Shown piece by piece: positions 1-8,901 of a stretch of DNA of 31,813 nucleotides. Position numbers and translations under genes: made by a program. Source of the DNA: a virus; the IMG/VR virus record IMGVR_UViG_3300009180_000133, positions 1-31,813 of that record; one strand, written 5' to 3'. The notes below the pieces were generated by a model. It had not been told where the DNA came from, ran no database searches, and saw only the letters and a program-made list of their open reading frames with translations. Within the stretch, counting starts at the first letter, position 1. Each line of letters opens with the position of its first letter.

Positions 1-381
1 AATATTATTGACTATAAAACTAATAAAGAGATTAAGACTGAATCTTACAAAGATTGGGAGGGAGTATCTGAAAAAATGCTCTCTCCTGTATCTAGTTTAG
101 ATGATTGTAATTTTAATCACTACAGTCTGCAGTTGAGTATCTATATGTACATCATATTAAAACACAATCCTAAATTACAACCAGGGAAAATGTTTATTCA
201 TCATATAGTATTTGAAACAGAAAGTTTAGATAGATATGGATATCCTTTAACTAGTTATGATCATAATGGAGACCCCATAGTTAAAGATGTAGTACAAATG
301 GAAATACCATATTTAAAAGATGAGGTAATTGCAATTATGCATTACTTACATGATAACAGAAATAAAATTAAAAAGAAATGA
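1..381 (+). CDS. PD-(D/E)XK (RecB/Cas4-like) nuclease, C-terminal part
   Basis: The frame is open from base 1, so this is the 3' end of a gene that starts outside the window; the first internal ATG at 76 is not the true start. At least 126 residues are present. The opening IIDYKTNK gives the D-x-K half of a PD-(D/E)XK active site (D4, K6 of the visible part), and LQLSIYMY gives the QxxxY motif (Q44, Y48) typical of RecB/Cas4/exonuclease-type members. Such nucleases act on phage DNA in recombination, repair or processing. It ends in an ATGA overlap with the next gene, suggesting translational coupling to the packaging genes. The upstream acidic residues cannot be seen, so activity is presumed. 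Confidence 0.72.
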   Translation, partial: NIIDYKTNKEIKTESYKDWEGVSEKMLSPVSSLDDCNFNHYSLQLSIYMYIILKHNPKLQPGKMFIHHIVFETESLDRYGYPLTSYDHNGDPIVKDVVQMEIPYLKDEVIAIMHYLHDNRNKIKKK

Positions 382-893
382 TTGTAAAACTATTTGACAT
401 ACAGAATGGTAAAGTAATTCCAACAGAACATTGCTATACCCTAAAGGCTCTTAAGGTGGTTATGGATAACTATCCTGATAATTACATTAAAATTTATCAG
501 TACTTATTTTATATGACATGTCCTAACCCAGATTTAAATCCATTTTTTTATACACCGGATTTAGATAAAGAGTCTTTAATTCTAGATCAAATAGAAGCGG
601 ACTTTTCTACTGAAGATGATGATATATACACAGCCTTACAGTTTTGCCAGAGAATGTTTGAAACTCCCACATCTAGAGCATATAAAGGAATTGCATCCAT
701 GTTAGATAGATTAGGTAGATACATGGAAACTACACCTATCACACACGGGCGGGATGGTAATATTACAGCTTTAGTAAATGCTGCAAAAAACTATGAGGCA
801 ATTAGAGCATCATTTAAAGGTGCATATAAAGATCTACAAGAAGAACAATCTAGTAGAGTAAGAGGTGGTATTGGAATGGCATATGATCAGTAA
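378..893 (+). CDS. Conserved phage protein in terminase-small-subunit position
   Basis: This 171-residue, mainly helical protein starts within the stop of the nuclease gene (ATGA) and ends in a TAATG overlap with the large terminase. I see no catalytic motif. The N-terminal half is acidic with a Tyr-rich helix (IYQYLFYM); the C-terminal half is helical and more basic, with MLDRLGRYMETT and a long stretch near residues 125-155. Its size and its place directly before terL fit a small terminase subunit that recognises DNA, but no helix-turn-helix is obvious by eye, so the role is inferred from position only. It could instead be an unrelated conserved protein. Confidence 0.6.
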   Translation: MIVKLFDIQNGKVIPTEHCYTLKALKVVMDNYPDNYIKIYQYLFYMTCPNPDLNPFFYTPDLDKESLILDQIEADFSTEDDDIYTALQFCQRMFETPTSRAYKGIASMLDRLGRYMETTPITHGRDGNITALVNAAKNYEAIRASFKGAYKDLQEEQSSRVRGGIGMAYDQ

Positions 894-3094
894 TGGAGAT
901 ATTTGAAAACATACCAACCTATGATAATGGAACTTGGACTGTTACAGACTTTTCTTCAAGAGAAGAGTTTGCCAAATTTTTAAAAGACTTATTTAGTGAA
1001 CCAGGTAAATATAACTTTGATGAAACTAGCTTATTATTTAATTCTGAATCAAGAAAGTTCAGAGAAAATGGATATTACTGCGACTCTCCATTTAAATCCA
1101 AAGATTTTATCAATTACTGGGATGAGCAAAAACTCAGATGTAGGAGAGGAGTTATCTATAAATCAGGAAACAACATATGGTACCTTACTAGAGACTATTA
1201 CATGTGGCTTAACTTCTTACCAATATTTGATAAAGAACAGCAAATTTTTGACTTTGCCAAAATACGGGATGCACAGTATCACATGGCCATCTATGAACTA
1301 TTGGCAGAGCTCAACTTTAAGCATGTAGCTATTCTTAAGAAACGTCAGATAGCTTCTTCTTATTTTCACATGGCTAAACTTTTAAACCAGATTTGGTTTG
1401 AATCTGGTGTCACATTAAAGATAGGAGCCAGTCTTAAAGACTATATAAATGAGAAAGGCTCATGGAAGTTCTTAGATGAATATGCTGCTTTTTTAAATGA
1501 GCATACAGCTTGGTATAGACCAATGACTCCACACAAGGTAATGATGTGGCAACAAAAGATAGAAGTTAGAAAAGGAGATAGAAAGAATGAAGTTGGTCTT
1601 AAAGGAACTATGCAAGGTATGTCATTTGAGAAAGATCCTACAAATGGTGTAGGGGGTCCGGTAAAGTTCTTCTTCCATGAGGAAGCAGGTATTGCTCCTA
1701 AGATGGACCAGACATATGAGTATATGAGACCAGCAATGAGATCTGGTTTAATTACTACAGGTATGTTTATAGCTGCGGGCTCAGTAGGGGATTTATCTCA
1801 GTGTAATCCTCTAAAGGATATGATCCTAAATCCTACTTCAAAAGATATTTATGCTGTAGAAACTAATTTAATAGATAGTAAAGCAACAGAAGGTCTCTCA
1901 GGTTTGTTTATTCCTGAGCAATGGTCTATGCCACCACATATAGACCAATATGGTAATTCAATGGTAGAAGAAGCTTTGATTGCCCTTGAAGAGCAATTTG
2001 AAAAATGGAAGAAAGAATTATCTCCAGAAGATTATCAGTTAAGGATATCACAGCACCCTAGAAATATTGAGGAAGCATTTGCACATAGATCAGTATCTGT
2101 GTTCCCTCCACACTTAGTAGCAGCACAGCAAAGAAGAATAGAAGAGAAAGAATATGCATATGAATTCTTAGATATATTCTATGATGAGAATGGTAAGCCT
2201 GCAGTAAAGGAAACAAACAAGCTTCCTATTATGCAATTCCCTGTATCCAAAAAACTAGAAGATAAAACAGGAACTCTTGTTGTTTGGGAAAGACCAATTA
2301 AAGATCCAACCTTTGGTCAGTACTATGCATCTATTGACCCCGTGTCAGAAGGTAAGACAACTACCTCAGATTCACTGTGTTCTATATATGTAATGAAAGC
2401 ACCAGTTGAAGTAACTAAAGTAACTGGCATAGAAACAGAGACTTATCTTGAGCAAGATAGAATAGTAGCCGCATGGTGTGGTAGATTTGATGATATTAAT
2501 AAAACTCACCAGAGATTAGAATTAATAATAGAATGGTATAATGCATGGGCACTTATAGAAAGTAACGTGTCATTATTTATACAGTACATGATATCTAGAA
2601 AAAAGCAAAGATATCTTGTACCAAAAGGACAGATTATGTTCCTTAAAGATCTTGGTGCAAATACTAACGTATACCAGGAGTATGGTTGGAGAAACACCGG
2701 TAACTTATTTAAAGCTCACATGCTCAGTTATGTTATTGAGTATTGCAAAGAAGAGCTAGATACAGAAACAAAAGCTGATGGAACTATAGTTAGAACTAAA
2801 TATGGAATAGAAAGAATTCCAGATCCCATGTTAATCAAAGAGATGCAAGAATATGTAGAAGGACTCAATGTGGATAGACTTGTAGCATTTACAGCATTGG
2901 TTGCATTCATGAGAATACAGCAATCTAATAGAGGTTATGCTAAAAGAACAATCATGGATGATGCAGCTAAAAACTTGCAAAAGTCAGAAAATTTGTTTAA
3001 ATTAAATAGTAGTCCATTTAGGCATATGGGTAACAACGGTAGATTAACAAATGGTAATGTATTTAAAAAATCACCATTTAAAAATATAAAGTAA
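893..3094 (+). CDS. terL: Terminase large subunit (ATPase/nuclease packaging motor)
   Basis: This 733-residue protein pumps DNA into the prohead and cuts it. The ATPase half has the variant Walker-A-like segment ILKKRQIASS (residues 147-156), lacking the classic GxxGxGK, and a Walker B VKFFFHEEAG (from 257) with E263/E264. The RNase H-like nuclease half shows YASIDP (D482), ALIESN (E556) and NVDRLVAF (D661), a spacing consistent with a three-acid metal site. The length matches crAss-like large terminases. It starts in a TAATG overlap with the upstream gene and is followed two bases later by the portal gene, the usual phage packaging order. Identification is by motifs and context. Confidence 0.92.
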   Translation: MEIFENIPTYDNGTWTVTDFSSREEFAKFLKDLFSEPGKYNFDETSLLFNSESRKFRENGYYCDSPFKSKDFINYWDEQKLRCRRGVIYKSGNNIWYLTRDYYMWLNFLPIFDKEQQIFDFAKIRDAQYHMAIYELLAELNFKHVAILKKRQIASSYFHMAKLLNQIWFESGVTLKIGASLKDYINEKGSWKFLDEYAAFLNEHTAWYRPMTPHKVMMWQQKIEVRKGDRKNEVGLKGTMQGMSFEKDPTNGVGGPVKFFFHEEAGIAPKMDQTYEYMRPAMRSGLITTGMFIAAGSVGDLSQCNPLKDMILNPTSKDIYAVETNLIDSKATEGLSGLFIPEQWSMPPHIDQYGNSMVEEALIALEEQFEKWKKELSPEDYQLRISQHPRNIEEAFAHRSVSVFPPHLVAAQQRRIEEKEYAYEFLDIFYDENGKPAVKETNKLPIMQFPVSKKLEDKTGTLVVWERPIKDPTFGQYYASIDPVSEGKTTTSDSLCSIYVMKAPVEVTKVTGIETETYLEQDRIVAAWCGRFDDINKTHQRLELIIEWYNAWALIESNVSLFIQYMISRKKQRYLVPKGQIMFLKDLGANTNVYQEYGWRNTGNLFKAHMLSYVIEYCKEELDTETKADGTIVRTKYGIERIPDPMLIKEMQEYVEGLNVDRLVAFTALVAFMRIQQSNRGYAKRTIMDDAAKNLQKSENLFKLNSSPFRHMGNNGRLTNGNVFKKSPFKNIK

Positions 3095-3096
3095 CT

Positions 3097-5847
3097 ATGC
3101 AAGTATATAACGCATTACAGTTAAAGAAAGGAGCTAAAGTAGATCAAAACAGGATGGGTAGTGTTACCCAACCTTTGCAGTTCTTATCTAAAAAAGATAA
3201 GGATGAAGAATGGGCTGCTTGGAACTTAGACTGGTTAGAATGGAATGGTCTTAAGCAAATCAGAAGAAATGCAAGAAGACTAATGAAAAACTATAAGCTT
3301 GCAAAAGGTATTATAGATAGAACTGACTATATCATTGAAGAGAATAATGAATATAAAGACATTGTAGAATTACTTACAAGAGAAGAAGCAACAGCATTAG
3401 AATTAAAGTTTTACCCTATTATTCCAAATGTTATTAATGTCTTAGTAGCTGAATTTGCTAAAAGGTCTACTAAGTTAACTTACCGTGCAGTAGATGAGTT
3501 CTCATACAATGAGATGCTAGAGGAAAAAAGAAAGATGGTAGAGGAAACTCTTCTAGCAGATGCTCAAATGAAAATTGTTACAGCATTGTTAGAGCAAGGA
3601 CTAGATCCAAACTCTGAGGAGGCTCAACAACAAACATCACCAGATAATTTAAAAACTCTTCCTGAGATTGAAGCTTTCTTTAAGAAAGACTATAGATCAA
3701 TGATAGAGCAATGGGCTTCTCATCAGCATAGAGTAGATGTGGAGAAGTTTAAAATAGATGAGCTAGAGGAAAGAGGTTTTAGAGACATGCTTATCACAGA
3801 CAGAGAGTTCTGGCATTTTAATATGCTAGAAGATGATTATGAAGTAGAGCTATGGAATCCTGTAGTTACTTTCTATCACAAGTCTCCGGATGCTAGATAT
3901 ATTTCTCAAGGTAACTGGGTAGGTAAAATAGATATGTTCACTGTGTCAGATGTAATTGACAAGTTTGGATATATAATGAGTGAAGAGCAATTAAAAGCTT
4001 TAGAAGCAGTTTATCCTATTAGATCAGGTGGTTATATAGTTGGTGGTTATCAAAATGATGGTACATATTATGATGGAACAAAATCTCATGAATGGAATGT
4101 TAATATGCCTTCTCTTGCATATAGACAATATACTACAGCTAGAGCAAATTCAATTACTGATGGTGGTGATATCATAAACCAGATATTATCTCAGGGAGAA
4201 GATTACTTTGATCAAGGTACTGCATATTTACTTAGAGTAACTCAAGCATACTGGAAATCTCAAAGAAAAGTGGGACATCTTACTAAGATTACAGAAGAAG
4301 GTGAAGTAACCAATGAAGTTATTACAGAAGACTATCAGGTAACAGATAAACCAGTTTATGACACTAGATTATTTAAGAATAAAACAAAAGATAATTTAGT
4401 ATTTGGAGAACACATTGACTGGATTTGGATTAATGAGGTATGGGGAGGAATTAAGATTGGACCAAACATTCCTTCATTCTGGGGTATGAATAACCCAGGT
4501 GGATTCTCTCCAATTTATATTGGTATCCAAAAAAATAAAATTGGAGCATTAAGATTCCAGTTTAAAGGAGATCAAAGTTTATATGGATGTAAGCTTCCTG
4601 TAGAAGGAGCTGTGTTTTCAGATAGAAATACAAAGTCTACAGCTTTAATAGACTTAATGAAGCCATATCAGATTGGATACAATATTGTGAACAACCAGAT
4701 TGCAGATATCCTTGTAGATGAACTTGGTACTATCATCATGTTAGATCAAAATACTTTACCTAAACATTCACTTGGTGAAGACTGGGGTAAAGGAAACTAT
4801 GCTAGAGCATATGTTGCAATGAAGAACTTTCAAATGTTACCATTAGATACTTCTATTGCAAATACAGAGAATGCATTAAACTTCCAACATTTTCAAAAAC
4901 TAGATCTATCCCAAACAGAAAGATTGATGTCTAGGATTCAGTTGGCTAATCACTTTAAACAACAGGCTTATGAAGTAATTGGTGTTACTCCACAAAGAAT
5001 GGGACAACAGATAGCTCAAATGACTGCCACTGGCATTGAGCAAGCTACCGCATCATCATATGCTCAAACAGAAGTATTCTTTATTCAGCATTGTGATTAC
5101 TTAATGCCTAGAGTACATCAAATGAGAACTGACTTAGCTCAGTATTATAATGCTACTAAACCATCATCAAGATTATCTTACACTACCACAGCAGATGAAA
5201 AAGTTAATTTTCAGATTAATGGTACAGATCTTTTAATGAGAGATCTTAATATCTTCTGTAGTACTACTGCAAACCATAGAGCTGTTCTTGAACAGTTAAA
5301 ACAAATGGCAATGCAAAATAATACTACAGGCGCATCCATTTATGATTTAGGTAAGATTGTTCAGTCAGATTCAATTGCTGAGCTTAATAATGCTCTTAAG
5401 TCATCTGAGGATAAACAAACTCAACAAAAACAACAAGAGATGCAGCAACAACAGCAAATGCAAGAACAACAAACTAAATCTCAACAAGAAATTGAGAAGA
5501 TGAAAATTGATGCTACAGCTGCTGAGAAAGAAAAAGATAGACAAAGAGATATCTTAGTTGCAGAAATTAGAGCTGCTGGGTATGGATCTATGGCTGATGT
5601 AAATAAAAATGAGATGTCAGACTATGCAGATGCTATGAAAGATATTAGATCTTCTGAACAATATCAAGAACAAACTAGCTTGCAAAGAGAAAAGCAAACT
5701 AATGAAAATCTAAGACAATCTCAGAAGATGGATATTGAAAAAGAAAAGCTTCAGACACAGAAAGAAATAGCAGATAAGCAACTTCAAATAGCTAGAGAAA
5801 ATAAGAATAAATTTGATAATAAAAATAATCAGAAAGAAAAAGATTAG
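3097..5847 (+). CDS. Portal protein with long Gln-rich coiled-coil tail
   Basis: At 916 residues this is large for a portal but within reach of crAss-like portals. It lies directly after terL and before the scaffold and capsid genes. The N-terminus (WNLDWLEWNGLKQIRRNARRL) and the central IEQWASHQHRVDVEKFKIDELEE-type helical region followed by a mixed alpha/beta core fit a dodecameric DNA channel at the capsid vertex. From about residue 771 to the end the protein becomes a Gln/Glu/Lys-rich coiled coil, beginning EDKQTQQKQQEMQQQQQ, which could form an extended barrel or crown inside the head. It ends in TAG. The assignment rests on order, length and overall resemblance rather than a short signature. 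Confidence 0.85.
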   Translation: MQVYNALQLKKGAKVDQNRMGSVTQPLQFLSKKDKDEEWAAWNLDWLEWNGLKQIRRNARRLMKNYKLAKGIIDRTDYIIEENNEYKDIVELLTREEATALELKFYPIIPNVINVLVAEFAKRSTKLTYRAVDEFSYNEMLEEKRKMVEETLLADAQMKIVTALLEQGLDPNSEEAQQQTSPDNLKTLPEIEAFFKKDYRSMIEQWASHQHRVDVEKFKIDELEERGFRDMLITDREFWHFNMLEDDYEVELWNPVVTFYHKSPDARYISQGNWVGKIDMFTVSDVIDKFGYIMSEEQLKALEAVYPIRSGGYIVGGYQNDGTYYDGTKSHEWNVNMPSLAYRQYTTARANSITDGGDIINQILSQGEDYFDQGTAYLLRVTQAYWKSQRKVGHLTKITEEGEVTNEVITEDYQVTDKPVYDTRLFKNKTKDNLVFGEHIDWIWINEVWGGIKIGPNIPSFWGMNNPGGFSPIYIGIQKNKIGALRFQFKGDQSLYGCKLPVEGAVFSDRNTKSTALIDLMKPYQIGYNIVNNQIADILVDELGTIIMLDQNTLPKHSLGEDWGKGNYARAYVAMKNFQMLPLDTSIANTENALNFQHFQKLDLSQTERLMSRIQLANHFKQQAYEVIGVTPQRMGQQIAQMTATGIEQATASSYAQTEVFFIQHCDYLMPRVHQMRTDLAQYYNATKPSSRLSYTTTADEKVNFQINGTDLLMRDLNIFCSTTANHRAVLEQLKQMAMQNNTTGASIYDLGKIVQSDSIAELNNALKSSEDKQTQQKQQEMQQQQQMQEQQTKSQQEIEKMKIDATAAEKEKDRQRDILVAEIRAAGYGSMADVNKNEMSDYADAMKDIRSSEQYQEQTSLQREKQTNENLRQSQKMDIEKEKLQTQKEIADKQLQIARENKNKFDNKNNQKEKD

Positions 5848-5938
5848 CACTTAGCTATATAGTGCAAAAAATAAATTTTCTTATTATAAATTTTTCAAGT
5901 TTATTTCTTATATTAAACTATAAACAAAACCAACACAT
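5848..5938 (+). promoter_or_regulatory. Portal-scaffold intergenic leader, weak hairpin and AT-rich element
   Basis: This 91-base gap has a short 5-bp hairpin (GCACT/AGTGC, 5850-5868) with no clean T run, then very AT-rich DNA with TATATTA at 5909-5915 and AAAACCAAC at 5926-5934 just before the next ATG. The same two words occur before other genes in the window. A late promoter or leader is plausible, but no Bacteroidota sigma-A consensus (TTTG / TAnnTTTG) is clear. Confidence 0.25.
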
Positions 5939-7180
5939 ATGGAAGAATTAGAAAAAGAACTTGAAAAAGATCAAGTTCAGGATTCTACAAGGGTAGAACA
6001 AGTAGATGTAAACATTGATGAAATGTTTGGAATGCCAGGAGCAGAAAATGTAATGCTTCCAGCAGATGAAGAAAAACCTAAGTCTATGTTCTCTAAAGAG
6101 ACAGTAGACACCACGTTCCTTGACAAGCCTGCTTCTAAAGAAGAAGTAGCAAAGAAAGAAGAAGTAGAAGAAACTATTGCTGAGTTAGATAGTTTAATTA
6201 CTCAAGAAGAAGATGCTGGTAATAAAGGAAGACCAAAGGTTGACAAGTCAGGTCTTGCTGAACTGGCAAGTAAAATGATTGAGGAAGGATCTTTAGTACC
6301 TTTTGATGATGACAAACCATTAGAGGAATATACTACAAAAGATTTCCGTGAACTATTTGAAGCAAACTTTCAGGAAAGAGAAAATGCAGTTAGAGAAAAT
6401 ACTCCAAAAGAGTTTTTCAATGCATTACCTGAAGAACTTCAGTATGCAGCTAAGTATGTAGCAGATGGTGGTACAGATCTTAAGGGTCTATTTAGAACTC
6501 TTGCTCATGTAGAAGAGATGAGAGAACTAGATCCTAATGATGAATATGATCAAGCAGAAATTGCAAGACAATACTTATTTACTACAAACTTTGGTACTTC
6601 AGAAGAAATTGAAGAAGAAATCAATGATTGGAGAGATATGGATAAGCTTGCACAAAAAGCTAATCAATTTAAACCAAAGTTAGATAGAATGCAAGAAGAA
6701 ATTGTTGCTAGACAACTTGCTGAACAAGAAGTAAAAAAGCAACAACAAGAAGAAGCTGCTAGACAATACACAGATAATGTATATGGTACTCTAGCAAATG
6801 GTGAAATCGGAGGAATTAAACTTGATAGAAAAGTACAAAGTATGCTATACTCAGGATTAGTTCAACCTAACTACCCTTCTATTTCTGGTAAACAAACTAA
6901 CTTACTTGGACACTTATTAGAAAAGTATCAGTTTGTAGAACCAAGACATGATCTTATTGCAGAAGCACTTTGGTTACTTGCAGATCCAGATGGATATAAA
7001 TCTAAGATTAAAGACCAAGGAAATAAACAAGCTGTAGAAAAAACAGTAAGGCAATTAAAAACAGAACAGTCTAGAAAGATCACATCTTCTGTAAATGATG
7101 ATAGAGAATATGATCAAAAGACTAGAACAAGTAAACCACAAAAAACCATCTCAAGAACTAATATGTTTAAGAGATTTTAA
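5939..7180 (+). CDS. Acidic scaffold-like protein between portal and capsid genes
   Basis: This 413-residue protein is very acidic and largely helical, with an N-terminal low-complexity Glu/Lys region (MEELEKELEKDQVQD), a central part with DKPLEEYTTKDFRELFE, and a Gln/Glu-rich coiled-coil stretch around residues 240-280 (EEIVARQLAEQEVKKQQQEE). The last 50 residues turn basic (KTRTSKPQKTISRTNMFKRF). An acidic coiled-coil protein with a basic C-terminal tail, encoded directly before the major capsid gene, is the usual profile of a phage scaffold, whose basic tail binds the capsid protein. No separate prohead protease is recognised. Function is inferred from composition and position. Confidence 0.68.
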   Translation: MEELEKELEKDQVQDSTRVEQVDVNIDEMFGMPGAENVMLPADEEKPKSMFSKETVDTTFLDKPASKEEVAKKEEVEETIAELDSLITQEEDAGNKGRPKVDKSGLAELASKMIEEGSLVPFDDDKPLEEYTTKDFRELFEANFQERENAVRENTPKEFFNALPEELQYAAKYVADGGTDLKGLFRTLAHVEEMRELDPNDEYDQAEIARQYLFTTNFGTSEEIEEEINDWRDMDKLAQKANQFKPKLDRMQEEIVARQLAEQEVKKQQQEEAARQYTDNVYGTLANGEIGGIKLDRKVQSMLYSGLVQPNYPSISGKQTNLLGHLLEKYQFVEPRHDLIAEALWLLADPDGYKSKIKDQGNKQAVEKTVRQLKTEQSRKITSSVNDDREYDQKTRTSKPQKTISRTNMFKRF

Positions 7181-7208
7181 TTAAGTAACAAATAAAACAA
7201 ATATAAAA

Positions 7209-8828
7209 ATGGCAACTCCAATTTTAAACAATGGGATATTCCTAAGAGACACAGCCTACCAAGCGTCATCGCATGTAGACTCTTATCACTTAGTGAATAT
7301 GTTAAAAGATGCTGAACCTATGGATTTAGGTCCAGTAGACCTTTGGGCTATGGCTCAAAAAGTAGAAATGCCCCTTTACCAGCTTTCTAGCTTTGGTGGC
7401 AAAAATGTAATTATGGTAGATAATGCTCGTGGAGAGTATAAGTGGCAGACTCCTGTCTCTACAGATCTTCCTTATATCATTGAGGACATTGAATCAGGTA
7501 ATGCATTTAAAGGTGTTGATGGTACTACCTTCAAAATCAAAATTAACCGTAGAGAGTTTGGACATGGTGACATCATCACTTATGACAAATACAATGGGGT
7601 TGAGATGTACATTACAGATGAAGATATCCTTCCAATTGGTGATGGATTTATTTATACTGTTCAACTTGTAAACAATGACAATACTAAATACTTGGATAAC
7701 AAGTACTTGGCTAATGGTACAAGAATGTTTAGAAAAGGTTCTGCAAGAGGTGAGTATGGTGAAAGATTCTCTGACATCATGACCAATGCAGGATTCCGTG
7801 AATACTATAACTTTGTTGGTGGTGCTGAAGCTCACGTACATTATTCTATCTCTTCAAGAGCAGACTTAATGATCAAAGGTGGTATGAATGCAGATGGTAC
7901 AGTTCCTGTAACTGAAATCTGGAGAACATTTGATAAAAACAACCTAGATCCATCTATCACATCTTTGGAAGATATGGTAAAAGTTATGGGTAAAGATGCA
8001 GTTAAAAAAGCATTTGACAATGGAGATCTTTCTAGAACTTTCTTGACAAATATGGAAGCTGCTCACTTATCTAAAATTGCTACAGATATTGAGACTTACT
8101 TAATGTGGGGACAAGGTGGTAAAGTTAAACAAGATGGTCCAGATGATATCAGACTTTCTGTTGGACTTTGGCAACAATTGAACAACGCGTTCAAAAGAGT
8201 ATACAACAAGAATAACTTTACTCTTGACTTATTCCGTGGAGAAATTTATAACTTCTTCAATGGTAAGGTTGAGTTCCAAGGACCAGATCCAAAAAGATCT
8301 CTTATTGTACAAACTGGTATGGGTGGTATGCGTATGGTTAATGAGGCCATCAAGCAAGAAGCTATCTCTTCAGGTTTGTTAATTCAGGCTGCTGATATTG
8401 GTGCTATCACTGGTAAAGGTATGGACTTGAACTTTGGATTTGCTTATACATCATATGTAATTCCATTCTTGGCAAATGTTAAGTTTGTTCTTAACCCAGC
8501 ATTTGACAATGTTCATACAAATGATATTGAGAACCCAATCATTGATGGTTTCCCATTATCTTCTTATAGCTTTATCATCTTTGATATCACTGATAACACT
8601 AATGATAATATCTTTATGTTGAAACTTTCTTGGGATAACCAATTGAAGTGGTGGTATCAAAATGGTACTATGGACTACATGGGAAGAACTCAAGGATTCC
8701 AGTCTTCTGGACAATTCAACGGGTACCGTGTGATGATGTCTCAAACAATGCCAGCTATTTGGGTAAAAGACCCAACTAAAGTCTTGAAAATTGTTATGAG
8801 AAACCCAATCACTGGAGGCTCTCTATAA
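7209..8828 (+). CDS. Major capsid protein
   Basis: This 539-residue protein follows the scaffold candidate and is followed by a strong terminator, as expected for the most abundant virion protein. It is Asn/Gly/Phe-rich with a mixed alpha/beta look and no signal peptide or membrane segment. The N-terminal ~60 residues (LRDTAYQASSHVDSY onward) resemble a helical N-arm; the C-terminal part contains strand-rich stretches such as YVIPFLANVKFVLNPAFDN and ends PITGGSL. The length fits crAss-like HK97-fold capsid proteins. Start: ATG after an A-rich leader (aaacaaatataaaa). Codon use differs slightly from its neighbours, with more C-ending codons (ATC, TTC, GAC), suggesting high expression. Confidence 0.85.
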   Translation: MATPILNNGIFLRDTAYQASSHVDSYHLVNMLKDAEPMDLGPVDLWAMAQKVEMPLYQLSSFGGKNVIMVDNARGEYKWQTPVSTDLPYIIEDIESGNAFKGVDGTTFKIKINRREFGHGDIITYDKYNGVEMYITDEDILPIGDGFIYTVQLVNNDNTKYLDNKYLANGTRMFRKGSARGEYGERFSDIMTNAGFREYYNFVGGAEAHVHYSISSRADLMIKGGMNADGTVPVTEIWRTFDKNNLDPSITSLEDMVKVMGKDAVKKAFDNGDLSRTFLTNMEAAHLSKIATDIETYLMWGQGGKVKQDGPDDIRLSVGLWQQLNNAFKRVYNKNNFTLDLFRGEIYNFFNGKVEFQGPDPKRSLIVQTGMGGMRMVNEAIKQEAISSGLLIQAADIGAITGKGMDLNFGFAYTSYVIPFLANVKFVLNPAFDNVHTNDIENPIIDGFPLSSYSFIIFDITDNTNDNIFMLKLSWDNQLKWWYQNGTMDYMGRTQGFQSSGQFNGYRVMMSQTMPAIWVKDPTKVLKIVMRNPITGGSL

Positions 8829-8841
8829 TAGATCAAAGTAT

Positions 8842-8870
8842 AAGAGGGAGAGTAATATCTCCCTCTTTTT
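8842..8870 (+). terminator. Rho-independent terminator after the capsid gene
   Basis: A ten-base stem (AAGAGGGAGA paired with TCTCCCTCTT) closes a GTAATA loop and runs into TTTTT. It sits 13 bases after the capsid stop, so it would end or attenuate transcripts right after the most abundant product. Confidence 0.88.
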
Positions 8871-8901
8871 ACTTATTTTTAAATTTTAAAACCAACAAAA
8901 A

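Noticed and set aside
996-1328. 110-residue plus-strand frame inside the terminase gene
   Set aside because: It overlaps the terminase in another frame and has no recognisable domain or its own leader.
5850-5868. Hairpin after the portal gene as a terminator
   Set aside because: The stem is only five pairs and is followed by A-rich rather than T-rich DNA, so it is unlikely to terminate transcription on the plus strand.
7494-7841. 115-residue reverse-strand open frame inside the capsid gene
   Set aside because: It lies wholly within the well-supported capsid gene on the other strand, in a window with no other minus-strand gene.
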